DNA of 64,000 nt from Prolixibacteraceae bacterium (GTDB lineage: Bacteria; Bacteroidota; Bacteroidia; Bacteroidales; Prolixibacteraceae): NCBI GenBank assembly GCA_018648265.1, contig JABGRN010000008.1:1-64000 (forward strand). The letters run 5' to 3'. Within the stretch, counting starts at the first letter, position 1. Every line of letters starts with the position of its first letter. The translations under genes were made by a program, and so were the position numbers. Below the pieces are notes generated by a model that saw only the letters and a program-made list of their open reading frames with translations, had not been told where the DNA came from and made no database searches. Shown here piece after piece: positions 28,303 through 37,717 of the stretch.

Positions 28303-29015
28303 AAATTGAGGTAAAAATCGCAAGTTAGTATTTTGTACGTCCTTGAATAGTCATTACCACTTTCATTATAAATAGTCAGGCAATCTTCTTTTAAAGCTGA
28401 TAGTTTTTTGCTGAATTCCATCAAATAACGATGGGCATTTTTTTGCTGGTTCGATTTTACTTCAGTTAATCTAACAAGATGTAATCCTTGATTTTTGGCT
28501 ATTTTGATAAATTTTTCTGCTTCATTAACCGGAAGAATAAGTGCCAGTTTCCCATTTTCTTCTAACAATTTTACATTGCCATTTACCAAGTCCATCAAAG
28601 GAAGCAAATCGTTATGACGAGCAATTGTACGGCTGGGGTTCGGGGTTTTCGTATTGTTTATAAAAAAGGGTGGATTAGAAATTATTAAATCGAAAGTATT
28701 TTGGGTAGTTTCTGCCAATTCCTGAAAAGGTAAGTTTTTAATAGAAATCCTTTTACTAAAGGGTGAGTTTTGTGAATTAAAATCTGCTTCTTCGGCAGCG
28801 TTTTTTTCGATTTCAATTCCCATTATTTGGGCGGTTGAACGTTGCGCCAGCATAATTGCAATTACGCCAGTTCCGGTTCCCACATCCAAAACCGATTTTA
28901 CACCGTTAACACTGGCCCAGGCACCCAATAAAACCCCGTCTGTGCCAACTTTCATTGCCGCTTCTTCCTGAATGATTTTGAATTGTTTAAATTGGAAATA
29001 GTTGTTTCTGCCCAT
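28299..29015 (-). CDS. tRNA1(Val) adenine(37)-N6-methyltransferase-like
   Basis: A 238-residue Rossmann methyltransferase of the TrmN6/YfiC group: SAM loop VLDVGTGTGVIA (about 40-51) and the N6-adenine motif NPPFF (about 114-118). The N-terminus FQFKQFKIIQEEAAMKVGTDGVLLGAW is diagnostic for this family. It methylates A37 of a valine tRNA in enterobacteria. It is three bases from the TIGR02757 gene and co-directional. Confidence 0.88.
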   Translation of the reverse strand: MGRNNYFQFKQFKIIQEEAAMKVGTDGVLLGAWASVNGVKSVLDVGTGTGVIAIMLAQRSTAQIMGIEIEKNAAEEADFNSQNSPFSKRISIKNLPFQELAETTQNTFDLIISNPPFFINNTKTPNPSRTIARHNDLLPLMDLVNGNVKLLEENGKLALILPVNEAEKFIKIAKNQGLHLVRLTEVKSNQQKNAHRYLMEFSKKLSALKEDCLTIYNESGNDYSRTYKILTCDFYLNF

Positions 29016-29018
29016 TTT

Positions 29019-29783
29019 TTAGAATTTCTCGAATACCCCCAAACCGAAAAGCGCAAAATCGTATTTAACAGGGTCTGTCGGGTCAAATTTACAAAGTGTT
29101 TTTGTTACTTCCTCAACCGCTTTCCAATCGTTCGATTTACGGTTTAAGATACCCAGTTTTCGTGAAACATTTCCTGTGTGAACATCCAATGGAAGCATTA
29201 ATGCAGAGGCAGGAATTCCTTTCCAGATTCCAAAGTCAACGCCCCCTTTATCATTTCTTACCATCCAACGAAGGAACATATTTAAACGTTTGGCCGAAGC
29301 ACCTTTTGTTACATTCGAAATATGTTTGCGGGTCCGTTCTCCTTCCATTTCAAAAAAAACAGAAAAGAGATGAATTAGGGCAGATTTGATTGTGCCTTCT
29401 TTTTGATAGCCGTTTTCGAAAACTGTTTGAAGGCCGCCGTGATTTTGGTATAAGTTTTTTAGTGAATGAGCAAAGTAAATACAATCATCGCCGTTAAAAG
29501 TGCGATGCACAAAATTGCCCAGTTTTTTTATCTCAGAGCGGGAAGAATTTAAAATGAAATCGTGGGGTTGGTAATCCATCAACGACATTAATTTTAGTGC
29601 GTTTTTAATGATGGCATTCCGGTTTCCCCATGAAATGGTAGCTGTTAAAAATCCGGCAATTTCGATGTCCCCCTTTTGTGAGAATTTTTTTGGTATCTGA
29701 ATTGGATCGGTTTCAATAAAAGAAGGTCGGTTGTATTTTAAATTTTTTTCGTCAAGAAAAACCTTAATCTCATTGAATTCCAT
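29019..29783 (-). CDS. TIGR02757 family protein (DUF2400)
   Basis: A 254-residue all-alpha protein of the TIGR02757/DUF2400 family, recognised from FLTATISWGNR, FLRWMVRNDKGGVDFGIW and LPLDVHTGNVSRKLG. The family is weakly related to HhH-GPD DNA glycosylases, but its biochemical role is not established. It is common in Bacteroidota and is commonly found beside housekeeping genes, as here. Length is normal. Confidence 0.9.
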   Translation of the reverse strand: MEFNEIKVFLDEKNLKYNRPSFIETDPIQIPKKFSQKGDIEIAGFLTATISWGNRNAIIKNALKLMSLMDYQPHDFILNSSRSEIKKLGNFVHRTFNGDDCIYFAHSLKNLYQNHGGLQTVFENGYQKEGTIKSALIHLFSVFFEMEGERTRKHISNVTKGASAKRLNMFLRWMVRNDKGGVDFGIWKGIPASALMLPLDVHTGNVSRKLGILNRKSNDWKAVEEVTKTLCKFDPTDPVKYDFALFGLGVFEKF

Positions 29784-29814
29784 AATTTAGTCCTTCTATA
29801 ATTCAGTCCTTCAG

Positions 29815-30465
29815 TTATTCAATAACTCCATCTTTAATATGAACAATTTTGTCTGAACGGTCGGCAAAATTATCGTCGTGGGTAACAATAATAAAAGTTT
29901 GCCCCATTTCGTCACGCAATTTAAAAAGCAGGTCGTGCAATTCGTTGCGGTTTGCCGAGTCGAGGTTTCCCGAAGGTTCGTCGGCTAAAATTACCGAAGG
30001 TTTGTTTACTAACGCCCGGGCAACTGCAACACGCTGTTTTTCGCCTCCCGAAAGTTCAGAAGGTTTGTGTTCCATGCGGTCCGTCAATCCAAGATAATCG
30101 ATAAGTTCTTTTGCCTTTTTTTCAGCTTTTTGTTTCGATAGTTTTGCTATATAAGCCGGGATACAAACATTTTCGAGGGCTGTAAATTCAGGTAATAAAT
30201 GGTGGAATTGAAATACAAACCCTATTTCCTTATTCCGGAATGTAGCAAGCTCTTTTTCTGAAAGTGAAGATATTTTTTTGTCATGATAATAAACTTCACC
30301 GCTGTCGTAATTAGTCAATGTTCCTAAAATTTGCAGCAATGTTGTTTTTCCGGCGCCGCTGGCCCCAACAATTGAATAGATTTTTCCCTGTGGAATTTCA
30401 AGGTTTATTCCTTTCAAAACCTGAAGGTTACCAAACGATTTTTTTATATTTTGTGCTTTTATCAA
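29815..30465 (-). CDS. LolD-like lipoprotein-release ABC ATPase
   Basis: A 216-residue ABC ATPase with Walker [10 protein letters not shown] (about 34-42), Q-loop [17 protein letters not shown], the signature LSGGEKQR and Walker [13 protein letters not shown]. The [10 protein letters not shown] stretch and the size match LolD/MacB-type ATPases that drive release of outer-membrane lipoproteins. The membrane subunit (LolC/E) is not adjacent, as often in Bacteroidota. Confidence 0.85.
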   Translation of the reverse strand: MIKAQNIKKSFGNLQVLKGINLEIPQGKIYSIVGASGAGKTTLLQILGTLTNYDSGEVYYHDKKISSLSEKELATFRNKEIGFVFQFHHLLPEFTALENVCIPAYIAKLSKQKAEKKAKELIDYLGLTDRMEHKPSELSGGEKQRVAVARALVNKPSVILADEPSGNLDSANRNELHDLLFKLRDEMGQTFIIVTHDDNFADRSDKIVHIKDGVIE

Positions 30466-30495
30466 TGCAGCCGTTTTTTAAATAGAACTTTTAAA

Positions 30496-31524
30496 TTAAA
30501 GGATTATTATTTCCCAAATCACATAAAAAAGATAAATTGCAATTAATAGGAACCCGGTAAACTTACCTATTTTCCATTTGTTTATTAAAAGCATTACAAA
30601 TAGTAGAATTACCGAAGCAAACAGGATTATCGATGACCTGTTTAAATCTCCTCCCGTACCAATGGATCCACCGGAAATGAGTAATACAATCAAAAAAGGT
30701 AAACCAAGGCCAACCAAAATATCGAAAATATTGGAGCCAATTGCGTTACTCACAGCCATTTCGCCGCGTCCTTGTTTGGCAACTATTAACGATGAAAAAA
30801 GATCGGGGATGGATGTTCCAACAGCTAAAACAGTTAAAGCAATTATTGCTTCCGGAATGTTAAGGGAAACCGAAATAATAACAGCCAATTCAACCAGAAC
30901 CCAACTTAATCCGGCAATTATTAATATTGAAAAAAAGAAAACCAGATAATACCTTTCCTGTTTGGGAAATACAAAACATAGCAATCTGTCGAAAGTGCCA
31001 ACGACACCTTTTTTATTACATTCTTTATCTGCCTGCTCTTTAAAAATACGATCTGAATAAGGCAATATTTTGCGCCAGTAAATTACGGCAACTACGTAAA
31101 CAATGTAAACTCCAAGGAAAATTATGGTTTCGTTTAAAGTAATTGAACCATCGGAAATAAAGTAAATCAATAATCCAACTGAGGCAGTGTAAAAAAATAG
31201 ATCGCGAACAATTGGTTGCCAGGTTAGTTTTGCCTGTTTTACCCAAGCCGCAACACCAACAATAACAAGTAAGTTAAAAATGGCACTTCCTACAATACTT
31301 CCGATTCCTATTACCTGGTGTTCGCCGGGTTTTAAAACAGCGAAAAGAGCAACAAATAATTCGGGTGCACTCGACCCAACTGCCATTAATGTGGCCCCGG
31401 CAGCGTCGCTCGAAAGTCGAAGGTCTTTGGAAATTTTATCAAGGGAAGCAATAAAAAACAGATCGACAATGCGGGCAAGTAAAACAAAACAAACCAGCAA
31501 TGCCAAAAAATAAACAACAATCAT
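30496..31524 (-). CDS. Calcium/sodium antiporter (CaCA family)
   Basis: A 342-residue transporter with about ten helices in two inverted halves, each carrying the CaCA alpha-repeat: SSAPELFVALFA (about 52-63, with GIGSIVGSAIFN) and GTSIPDLFSSLIVAKQGRGE with NAIGSNIFDI near 250. The conserved acidic residue of the second repeat is Asp instead of Glu. It exchanges Ca2+ for Na+ (or H+) across the inner membrane. The TatA-like gene lies 26 bases upstream. Confidence 0.88.
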   Translation of the reverse strand: MIVVYFLALLVCFVLLARIVDLFFIASLDKISKDLRLSSDAAGATLMAVGSSAPELFVALFAVLKPGEHQVIGIGSIVGSAIFNLLVIVGVAAWVKQAKLTWQPIVRDLFFYTASVGLLIYFISDGSITLNETIIFLGVYIVYVVAVIYWRKILPYSDRIFKEQADKECNKKGVVGTFDRLLCFVFPKQERYYLVFFFSILIIAGLSWVLVELAVIISVSLNIPEAIIALTVLAVGTSIPDLFSSLIVAKQGRGEMAVSNAIGSNIFDILVGLGLPFLIVLLISGGSIGTGGDLNRSSIILFASVILLFVMLLINKWKIGKFTGFLLIAIYLFYVIWEIIIL

Positions 31525-31550
31525 AACAAAATCTGATTAATGATTTAGTG

Positions 31551-31820
31551 CTAATCTTCAAAATGATCAGTTATCCCTTTTTTGATGTCGTTGGTTTCTT
31601 TAGTAACCGAAGAAGATACATCATTAATATCTTTTTTAATGTCTGATGTATGGTCGTTAATTTCGCGTTTTATTTCGTTGGTAGCTTTTTTAAATTCGCG
31701 CAATCCTTTTCCCATAGTTTTGGCAATGTCAGGGATAGCTTTCGATCCGAAAAACAATAGAGCTAAAAGCATTACCAATACAACCTCTCCGCCGCTAATA
31801 AATAAAATATAATTAGTCAT
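31551..31820 (-). CDS. Twin-arginine translocase TatA/TatE-like subunit
   Basis: An 89-residue protein when started at the internal ATG (a longer open frame adds ten residues). One N-terminal helix is followed by the FGSKAIPDIAKTMGKGLREFKKATNEIK amphipathic region typical of TatA/TatB, then a heptad-like polar tail in which DI and EI alternate (coiled coil). With TatC at 18837 it makes a minimal Tat pathway. The tail is more TatB-like than usual; TatB cannot be excluded. Confidence 0.85.
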   Translation of the reverse strand: MTNYILFISGGEVVLVMLLALLFFGSKAIPDIAKTMGKGLREFKKATNEIKREINDHTSDIKKDINDVSSSVTKETNDIKKGITDHFED

Positions 31821-31879
31821 TATTATAATTTTAATCACACAAATATACAAATTGGAAGCTCAAAAAATACTGTGTTGAA

Positions 31880-31916
31880 ATAAAAAAGTAGTAGCCCTGC
31901 AAAAAGCAAGGCTACT
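31880..31916 (-). terminator. Intrinsic terminator of secDF
   Basis: On the minus strand AGTAGCCTTGC pairs with GCAGGGCTACT (11 bp, one G-T pair) over a five-T loop, and ACTTTTTTATTT follows. It lies 26 bases past the secDF stop. Confidence 0.75.
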
Positions 31917-31941
31917 TATTTAAAACAAACTGAGATTTCCT

Positions 31942-34900
31942 TTATTTTTTTCTTTTGGAGACAATTTTTACCAATCGTTTTTGAGTATCGAAAGCAATCG
32001 GCGTTGCAATGAAAAGTGAAGAGTATGTACCAACAATAACTCCTATTAATAATGCAAATGTGAAGCCCCGAATAGTTTCTCCACCGAACAAAAAGATTGC
32101 AAACAATACAACAAATGTTGAAAGCGAAGTACTAAATGTACGGCGCAGTGTACTATTTAACGCATGGTCAACATTATCATCTCTTTCGCGTTTTGGGTAC
32201 AAATGCAGATATTCCCGGATGCGGTCGAAAACAACAACCGTATCGTTAATAGAATACCCCACTACTGTAAGAATGGCTGCAATAAATGCCTGGTCGATTT
32301 CTAAAGAGAAGGGTAATACTCCGTAAAACAACGAGAAAATACCAAGTACAATTAGTGAATCGTGCGTTAAAGCAGCAACAGCTCCCAAACCGTACTGCCA
32401 GTTTCGGAAGCGGATTAGAATATATATGAAAATAATAATTAATGCGAATCCAATGGCAAAAGCTGAATCTCTACGAATATCATTAGAAATGGTTGGCCCT
32501 ACTTTTTGCGAGCTCATTTGATACTCTTCGGTAAATTGTTCGAGAGTAACATCACTGCTAATCATGTTGGCGTTTTGAAGGCCATTCATTAGCATCTCTT
32601 CAACTTCGTTATCAACGTTTTCACCGGTGTCATCAATCTTATATTCAGTTGTAATTCTCACCTGATTGTTAGCACCATAAGTTTTTACTTCAGGGGCTTC
32701 ACCATAAACTCCGGCAAGTGCCTCCTGAACATCGGCAACTAAAACATCCTGATCAAAGCGAACCACATAAGTACGCCCGCCTTTAAAATCGATGCCGTAA
32801 TTTAACCCACGAACCACAAATGAACCAATTGAGAGAACTATAAAAGCAGCAGAAATAACATAGAAAATTTTTCTTTTCTCCAGGAATTTAACTTTAGTTT
32901 CGCGAAGCCAGTTTTCTGTGGCTGACGAAGCAAATTGAATCTTTTTACTTGCACTCAGTTGCCATTCAAATACTATTCGGGTCAAGAAAATAGCTGAGAA
33001 AAGTGATGTGAGGATACCAATTATTAAAGTGGTTGCGAAACCTTTAATTGGTCCCGAACCAAACATATAAAGTACGATACCTGTTAAAAGGGTAGTTACC
33101 TGGCCGTCGATAATGGCTGAATACGCATTTTTATAACCATCGGAAATTGCAAGTTTAATCCCTTTTCCGGCCCTGAGTTCTTCCTGGACCCTTTCGAAAA
33201 TCAGCACATTCGCATCAACCGACATACCAATAGTAAGTACAATACCTGCGATACCAGGTAAAGTTAAAACAGCACCCAACGAAGCTAAAATACCAATTAT
33301 AAAAAACATGTTGACAATTAACGCAATGTTGGCAACCAAACCTGCATTTTTACTGTAGAAGAAAAACATATAAAGCAGGACTAAAGAAAATGCAATCAGG
33401 AATGAATACATCCCGCTGCTAATAGCTTCTTTCCCAAGCGAGGGGCCAACAATTTCTTCCTGCATAATTCTTGCAGGTGCTGGCATTTTACCCGATTTCA
33501 AAATGTTTGCAAGGTCTTTTGCCTCTTCGATACTTTCTAAACCGGTGATACTTGACTGGCCACCTTTAATTTCTCCCTGAACTGTTGGGAACGAACGAAC
33601 ATATCCGTCGAGAACAATTGCAATCGATTTCCCAACATTATCCTTGGTCATTCTCGACCAGGTTTTATCACCTTCGCTGTTCATACTAAAGGCAACCTCC
33701 GGATTTGAACCAAATTGGTCGAAATCCTGGCGGGCATCAGTAATCACATCACCATCGAGTGGCGCACGGCCATCTCGTGTTGTAACTTTTAATGCAATTA
33801 AGCGGTAATAATTTTCTGCTTCATCAGCAGGTTTTGCAGTCCAGCGGAAAACCATATTCCGTGGAAATATACTACTTACCTGTTCAAGTTTTAAATAATC
33901 ATTTATCTGCGAAGTATCTTTAAAATGAGCCATCCCAACAACCGGTCCCGGGAATAGTTGTCCGGTTTGGTCGGTGCTTGGATTTAAAATGGCAAATAAA
34001 GGATACTCTTTTTTGAAATTTTCCAGGTTGTCGATTCCTGCCGCAGTTGAGTCGTTTTCCGCCCCGGCTTCCAGTTCTGACAAAAGAGAACTTTCGGCTT
34101 CGGTTGAGTCTGTTTCTGCAACAGCTTCAACTTCTTCAACAATTGTTTCTTCTTCCTCAATTCCGGAAGTTTGCATCTCTTTAATCCTCTCGTTTACCTG
34201 AAGTAAATAAGAGTAAACTTCCTGGTTTTCATAGGTTTCCCAGAACTCGAGCATTGCTGTTCCTTGTAGCAGGTTACGCACCCTGTTTTGATCTTTTACA
34301 CCTGGTAATTCAACCAAAATACGCCCTTTGGTTTGTAGCTTCTGAATATTTGGTTGTGCGACACCAAAACGGTCGATACGTGTACGGAGAATATTAAATG
34401 AGTTGTCGATTGCTGCTGTTGTTTCTGCATTAATAACATCGAGAACTTCGGCATTTGTAGTGTTGAAATTAATTCGGTCGCGCAATTCGAGTGTGTTAAA
34501 AACAGAAGCCAGTTTTGCATTTGGATCAATTTCTTCGAACGAGCGGCCAAACAAAGCTACAAAGTCTTCCTGACTGTTTTTCTGTAGCATGGTCGCTTGT
34601 GAAAGTGCAGCATTAAAAGTAGAATCGGTACTGTAATTCGACATCGCTTTAATCAAGTCTATTACTTCAACCTCCAAAGTAACATTCATCCCTCCTTTGA
34701 GGTCAAGTCCGAGGTTCATTTCAAGCTCTTTGACATCTTTGTAAGTAAATTGTTTTAACCCTAAAAAGTTATAAACTTCTTCCCCTGAAATAGAATCAAG
34801 GTAGAAAAATTCTTTGTCGGGGTCACCCTGGGCATATTCTACTGCATCTTTTTCGATTTGTTTTGCTTTCCAGGTAAAAGTTAACTGGTAAAGACAAACG

Positions 34901-34947
34901 GCTGCAAGCAGAATGGCAAATGATAAAATAGCACCTTTGTTTTGCAT
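31942..34947 (-). CDS. secDF: Fused protein translocase SecDF
   Basis: A 1001-residue fusion of SecD and SecF, the usual Bacteroidota form. It uses the proton gradient to pull secreted proteins through SecYEG. The SecD half has the first periplasmic domain with DLGLDLKGGMNV and RIDRFGVAQPNIQ, six helices and GIAGIVLTIGMSVDANVLIFER. The SecF half begins near residue 690 with GLNYGIDFKGGR and contains VVGYSINDTVVVFDRIRE. A Glu/Ser-rich acidic insertion (about residues 258-300) interrupts the first periplasmic domain. It is not part of a yajC operon here and has its own terminator. Confidence 0.96.
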   Translation of the reverse strand: MQNKGAILSFAILLAAVCLYQLTFTWKAKQIEKDAVEYAQGDPDKEFFYLDSISGEEVYNFLGLKQFTYKDVKELEMNLGLDLKGGMNVTLEVEVIDLIKAMSNYSTDSTFNAALSQATMLQKNSQEDFVALFGRSFEEIDPNAKLASVFNTLELRDRINFNTTNAEVLDVINAETTAAIDNSFNILRTRIDRFGVAQPNIQKLQTKGRILVELPGVKDQNRVRNLLQGTAMLEFWETYENQEVYSYLLQVNERIKEMQTSGIEEEETIVEEVEAVAETDSTEAESSLLSELEAGAENDSTAAGIDNLENFKKEYPLFAILNPSTDQTGQLFPGPVVGMAHFKDTSQINDYLKLEQVSSIFPRNMVFRWTAKPADEAENYYRLIALKVTTRDGRAPLDGDVITDARQDFDQFGSNPEVAFSMNSEGDKTWSRMTKDNVGKSIAIVLDGYVRSFPTVQGEIKGGQSSITGLESIEEAKDLANILKSGKMPAPARIMQEEIVGPSLGKEAISSGMYSFLIAFSLVLLYMFFFYSKNAGLVANIALIVNMFFIIGILASLGAVLTLPGIAGIVLTIGMSVDANVLIFERVQEELRAGKGIKLAISDGYKNAYSAIIDGQVTTLLTGIVLYMFGSGPIKGFATTLIIGILTSLFSAIFLTRIVFEWQLSASKKIQFASSATENWLRETKVKFLEKRKIFYVISAAFIVLSIGSFVVRGLNYGIDFKGGRTYVVRFDQDVLVADVQEALAGVYGEAPEVKTYGANNQVRITTEYKIDDTGENVDNEVEEMLMNGLQNANMISSDVTLEQFTEEYQMSSQKVGPTISNDIRRDSAFAIGFALIIIFIYILIRFRNWQYGLGAVAALTHDSLIVLGIFSLFYGVLPFSLEIDQAFIAAILTVVGYSINDTVVVFDRIREYLHLYPKRERDDNVDHALNSTLRRTFSTSLSTFVVLFAIFLFGGETIRGFTFALLIGVIVGTYSSLFIATPIAFDTQKRLVKIVSKRKK

Positions 34948-35076
34948 TTTATTTAATTTTTATGTTTAAAATATTAATATGTATTTTTTTGAAATTAATT
35001 CGAATTTGTATTCAAAATGAATAATCAGAGAATTGAAAAATCCCTGCCCCTATAAATTAAAATAGAAATAGAGAAT

Positions 35077-35490
35077 TTATGAAATTATCGGTTCATCGTC
35101 TGGAACAGTAAAGAAGTAATTTTTGAAAACCAGATAATGATAGGACAAAATAAGAGGGGACGTTTGTGTTTGCACCTCGGCTTTTAATACCTGGAAATTT
35201 CTTAACTGATGATGTTTTTGCAGATATTTATCGTGTGAATGGACGAAGATTTTACGACCTGAAGTTTTTTGAAAAGATGTTTTTGCATTGAATGTATTTG
35301 CCTGGTTAAAAAGGTAAATCGTACCATGTTCATGGGCAGGTTGTTTTGAATCCGTCTGTATTTCATCCAAATCATTCCGATTGCTTTCAAAATAAATATC
35401 AAATATGGTGGCTAAGCCAATTACAACTGCGAAAAGCGCAATGCGAAGAACAAGTTTTTTTGATATTTTAATTTTGATATTCAATGCCAT
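35077..35490 (-). CDS. Hypothetical single-pass membrane protein
   Basis: A 137-residue protein with a basic N-terminus and one transmembrane helix (about 14-34: LVLRIALFAVVIGLATIFDIYF), followed by an extracytoplasmic polar domain with several His residues (HEHG, HSHDKYLQKHHQL). I do not recognise a family. It lies 129 bases upstream of secDF on the same strand. The start at 35490 is chosen because the hydrophobic segment is then at the usual distance; an upstream ATG adds six residues. Confidence 0.5.
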   Translation of the reverse strand: MALNIKIKISKKLVLRIALFAVVIGLATIFDIYFESNRNDLDEIQTDSKQPAHEHGTIYLFNQANTFNAKTSFQKTSGRKIFVHSHDKYLQKHHQLRNFQVLKAEVQTQTSPLILSYHYLVFKNYFFTVPDDEPIIS

Positions 35491-35508
35491 GTTTTTTAAG
35501 CGGAGCAA

Positions 35509-35686
35509 ATATACTTAAACATTTCAGGTATGCAAAAAACGAAGGTTTAGAAATTGGGGCTAAAAATATATTTTACAGGAAGATGCAAAACTCATTGTAT
35601 TCAGCATTTTATGTTTTTCTGAAATTTTTAAAGACCTTTTTGCTGAAACACGAAACTTCAAAGAAAATGAATTAGTCTTTCCTTAG
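35509..35686. other. Intergenic region left of MITE-like element
   Basis: AT-rich gap with no convincing gene. The short open frame on the plus strand (35484-35675) has no recognisable domain and overlaps the start of the hypothetical membrane protein gene. Confidence 0.4.
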
Positions 35687-35860
35687 CCTGAATTATTCAT
35701 GAGTTTTTCGTTATGAGAATTCAAAATGCACAGAATAAAGGGAAGCACAGAGTTGAGCCTCGCAGAAATAGCCTCAGCTATTTTGAGAATCGAGAATCGA
35801 GCATTCTCTTTATTCAAAGCAGTTTGATTTCGGAATAGATAAATTTATGAATAGTTCAGG
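35687..35860. mobile_element. MITE-like element with 20-bp inverted ends and TTAG duplication
   Basis: A 174-bp non-coding element. The left end CCTGAATTATTCATGAGTTT (35687-35706) matches the reverse complement of the right end at 35841-35860 in 17 of 20 positions. Both ends are directly flanked by TTAG (35683-35686 and 35861-35864), a 4-bp direct repeat that reads as a target-site duplication. The interior has a further inverted pair (GAATAAAG and CTTTATTC). CCT-starting ends with 4-bp duplications fit the IS1380 family; that assignment is inference. No transposase is inside, so it could only be mobilised in trans. Confidence 0.65.
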
Positions 35861-36323
35861 TTAGAAGTAAAATCTTTTTTTTATAATTAATCACAGCCTT
35901 GTATTTCATAAGAAAATCGCCCCCAATCAATCCACATATTTTTAAGTTTGTAACTTTTGAATACAATTCATTTATATGTGATAAATCGAGAATTGCCACT
36001 TTTATGTTTTCTATTTTTAACTTTCCAAATTGAACCGATTTTAAAAGGGCTATTGAAACTTCCAGGGGCTTTTCTCCAATTCCGGCAGTGTGAATTTTAT
36101 CCGATTCATCTTTTAAAACATTGTATTTTGCAACTAATGTTTTATCGAAAACTGTTTTTGATGCTCCTGTATCAATTACCCAATTCCCTTTTGTTCCATC
36201 CGAAAAATCAGAAGAGATAATCAAATGGAAATTGTCTTCTTCCAGTTCTACAATTTGCATTGGTATTTTTATTCTCATTTCGTAAAATAAATCTATAATT
36301 ATTGAATAAGAAAGTTTTAACAA
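35856..36323 (-). CDS. Retropepsin-like aspartyl protease family protein
   Basis: A 155-residue protein with the aspartyl-protease half-site WVIDTGASKTVFDKTL (about 54-69; catalytic Asp in DTG) and a later GLIGGDFLMKYKAVINYKKK, as in single-domain retroviral-type proteases that dimerise. A periplasmic or cytoplasmic location cannot be decided; no clear signal peptide. Its stop codon (35856-35858) lies inside the end of the MITE-like element, so the native C-terminus was probably a few residues different. The domain itself appears complete. Confidence 0.75.
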   Translation of the reverse strand: MLKLSYSIIIDLFYEMRIKIPMQIVELEEDNFHLIISSDFSDGTKGNWVIDTGASKTVFDKTLVAKYNVLKDESDKIHTAGIGEKPLEVSIALLKSVQFGKLKIENIKVAILDLSHINELYSKVTNLKICGLIGGDFLMKYKAVINYKKKILLLT

Positions 36324-36526
36324 TAAAAATCACACCTGCCATGAAGATGACTTTGCTTTCCCTGAAAAAGGCTAATAAGGTTCGGTGTTACCTAAATTAA
36401 AATTCCTTCTAAGGTTAAAAACCTAAAAATAAGGTTTTAAGAATTCTAATTTGAAATTAACTTTCTTTTCCGCAGAAATCGAATTCGACCTTCAAATGAG
36501 CCAAGTATTTTTTAATGGGAAATAAA

Positions 36527-36556
36527 AAACGGCTAATTCCGAAGAACTAACCGTTT
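36527..36556 (-). terminator. UUCG-tetraloop terminator of mdh
   Basis: On the minus strand a 13-bp stem (AAACGGTTAGTTC with GAATTAGCCGTTT, two wobble pairs) is closed by the very stable C(TTCG)G tetraloop and followed by TTTTTATT. It lies about 50 bases past the mdh stop. Confidence 0.8.
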
Positions 36557-36572
36557 AAAATATTTTTTCTAA

Positions 36573-36601
36573 TTCCTCCCCTTTGGAGAGGTTAAGAGAG
36601 G
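36573..36601. repeat. Interspersed CCTCCCC hairpin repeat
   Basis: A CCTCCCCTTTGGAGAGG dyad is followed by TTAAGAGAGG. The design (hairpin of C and G runs plus one extra half-site after TTAAG or TTTAG) is the same as the repeats flanking the DUF559 gene at 50731-50761 and 51191-51223, so these look like members of one dispersed family. Confidence 0.5.
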
Positions 36602-36609
36602 CTCTATTT

Positions 36610-37545
36610 TTATAAAATATTCATTCCGTCTAAAATATCCATAACACCTTTAACCGAATTTGCAGAATTGTGCAACAGTTGTTTTTCATCTTTGTTAAGG
36701 GCAACTTCAATAATTTTTTCAACGCCGTTTTTACCCAATACAACCGGGGCTCCAACAAACATATCGTTTAACCCGTATTCACCTTCGAGTTTTACACAAC
36801 ATGGGAAAACACGTTTTTGGTCCATAACAATTGCTTCAACCATTTGCGCTGCTGCCGCTCCAGGTGCGTACCATGCGGAAGTCCCCATTAAATTAACAAG
36901 CTCGCCACCACCTTTTTTGGTTCGATCAACAATTGCATTTAGTTTTTCTTCATCAATCATTTCTGTAACAGGAATACCTGCAACAGTGGTATAACGTGGA
37001 AGTGGAACCATTGTGTCGCCGTGGCCACCCATTAAAAGTGCCTGAATATCGCGTGGTGAAACATCCAAAGCTTCAGCTAGAAAAGCACGATAACGGGCTG
37101 TGTCAAGAATACCTGCCATTCCCATTAAAAGGTTTTTCGGTTTTTTAGCTGTTTTAAAAGCTGCGTAAGTCATCACGTCCAACGGATTGGAAACGATAAT
37201 AATTTTTGCATTAGGCGAGTGCTTCACAACGTTTTCGGTAACGCTTTTTACAATGCCAGCGTTAATAGAAATTAAATCGTCGCGGCTCATTCCCGGTTTA
37301 CGTGGAACACCCGAAGTAATTACAACAACTTCCGAATCGGCTGTTTTTGAGTAATCGTTTGTTGAACCAACCACACGAGAATCGTAATAATTAACTGGTG
37401 CAGTTTGCCACAAATCCAAGGCTTTTCCTTCAGCAATACCTTCTTTAATATCTAAAAGGACAACTTCCTGAACAATATTTTTTTCTGCAACAATTTGTGC
37501 ACATGTTGCACCAACATTTCCAGCTCCGACTACTGTAACTTTCAT
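36610..37545 (-). CDS. mdh: Malate dehydrogenase
   Basis: A 311-residue NAD-dependent malate dehydrogenase of the LDH-like (type 3) group. The nucleotide site is VVGAGNVGATCA (4-15), NAD specificity is indicated by the Asp ending VVLLDIKEG (about 34), and the active-site loop is GGHGDTMVPLPRY with catalytic His. It interconverts malate and oxaloacetate in the TCA cycle. It is monocistronic, with a possible TAACTTTG -7 box at 37624-37631 (minus strand) and a strong terminator. Confidence 0.96.
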   Translation of the reverse strand: MKVTVVGAGNVGATCAQIVAEKNIVQEVVLLDIKEGIAEGKALDLWQTAPVNYYDSRVVGSTNDYSKTADSEVVVITSGVPRKPGMSRDDLISINAGIVKSVTENVVKHSPNAKIIIVSNPLDVMTYAAFKTAKKPKNLLMGMAGILDTARYRAFLAEALDVSPRDIQALLMGGHGDTMVPLPRYTTVAGIPVTEMIDEEKLNAIVDRTKKGGGELVNLMGTSAWYAPGAAAAQMVEAIVMDQKRVFPCCVKLEGEYGLNDMFVGAPVVLGKNGVEKIIEVALNKDEKQLLHNSANSVKGVMDILDGMNIL

Positions 37546-37717
37546 ATTATTATTGAATTTTTATGTTTACGTATTTAAATATCTAAATATAAATAAAATA
37601 ATATTCTTTCAAAAAAAGAAGCGCAAAGTTAATTGAATTTTTGATTTTGGGAAAATTTATTTTAAAGTTCAAATAATTTGCCCTGAAAGAGGGATCCATC
37701 CATCGCCTGAAATACCC

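Noticed and set aside
35484-35675. 63-codon open frame near the MITE-like element
   Set aside because: Phe/Lys-rich low-complexity translation of AT-rich DNA with no recognisable motif, overlapping the start of the membrane protein gene.
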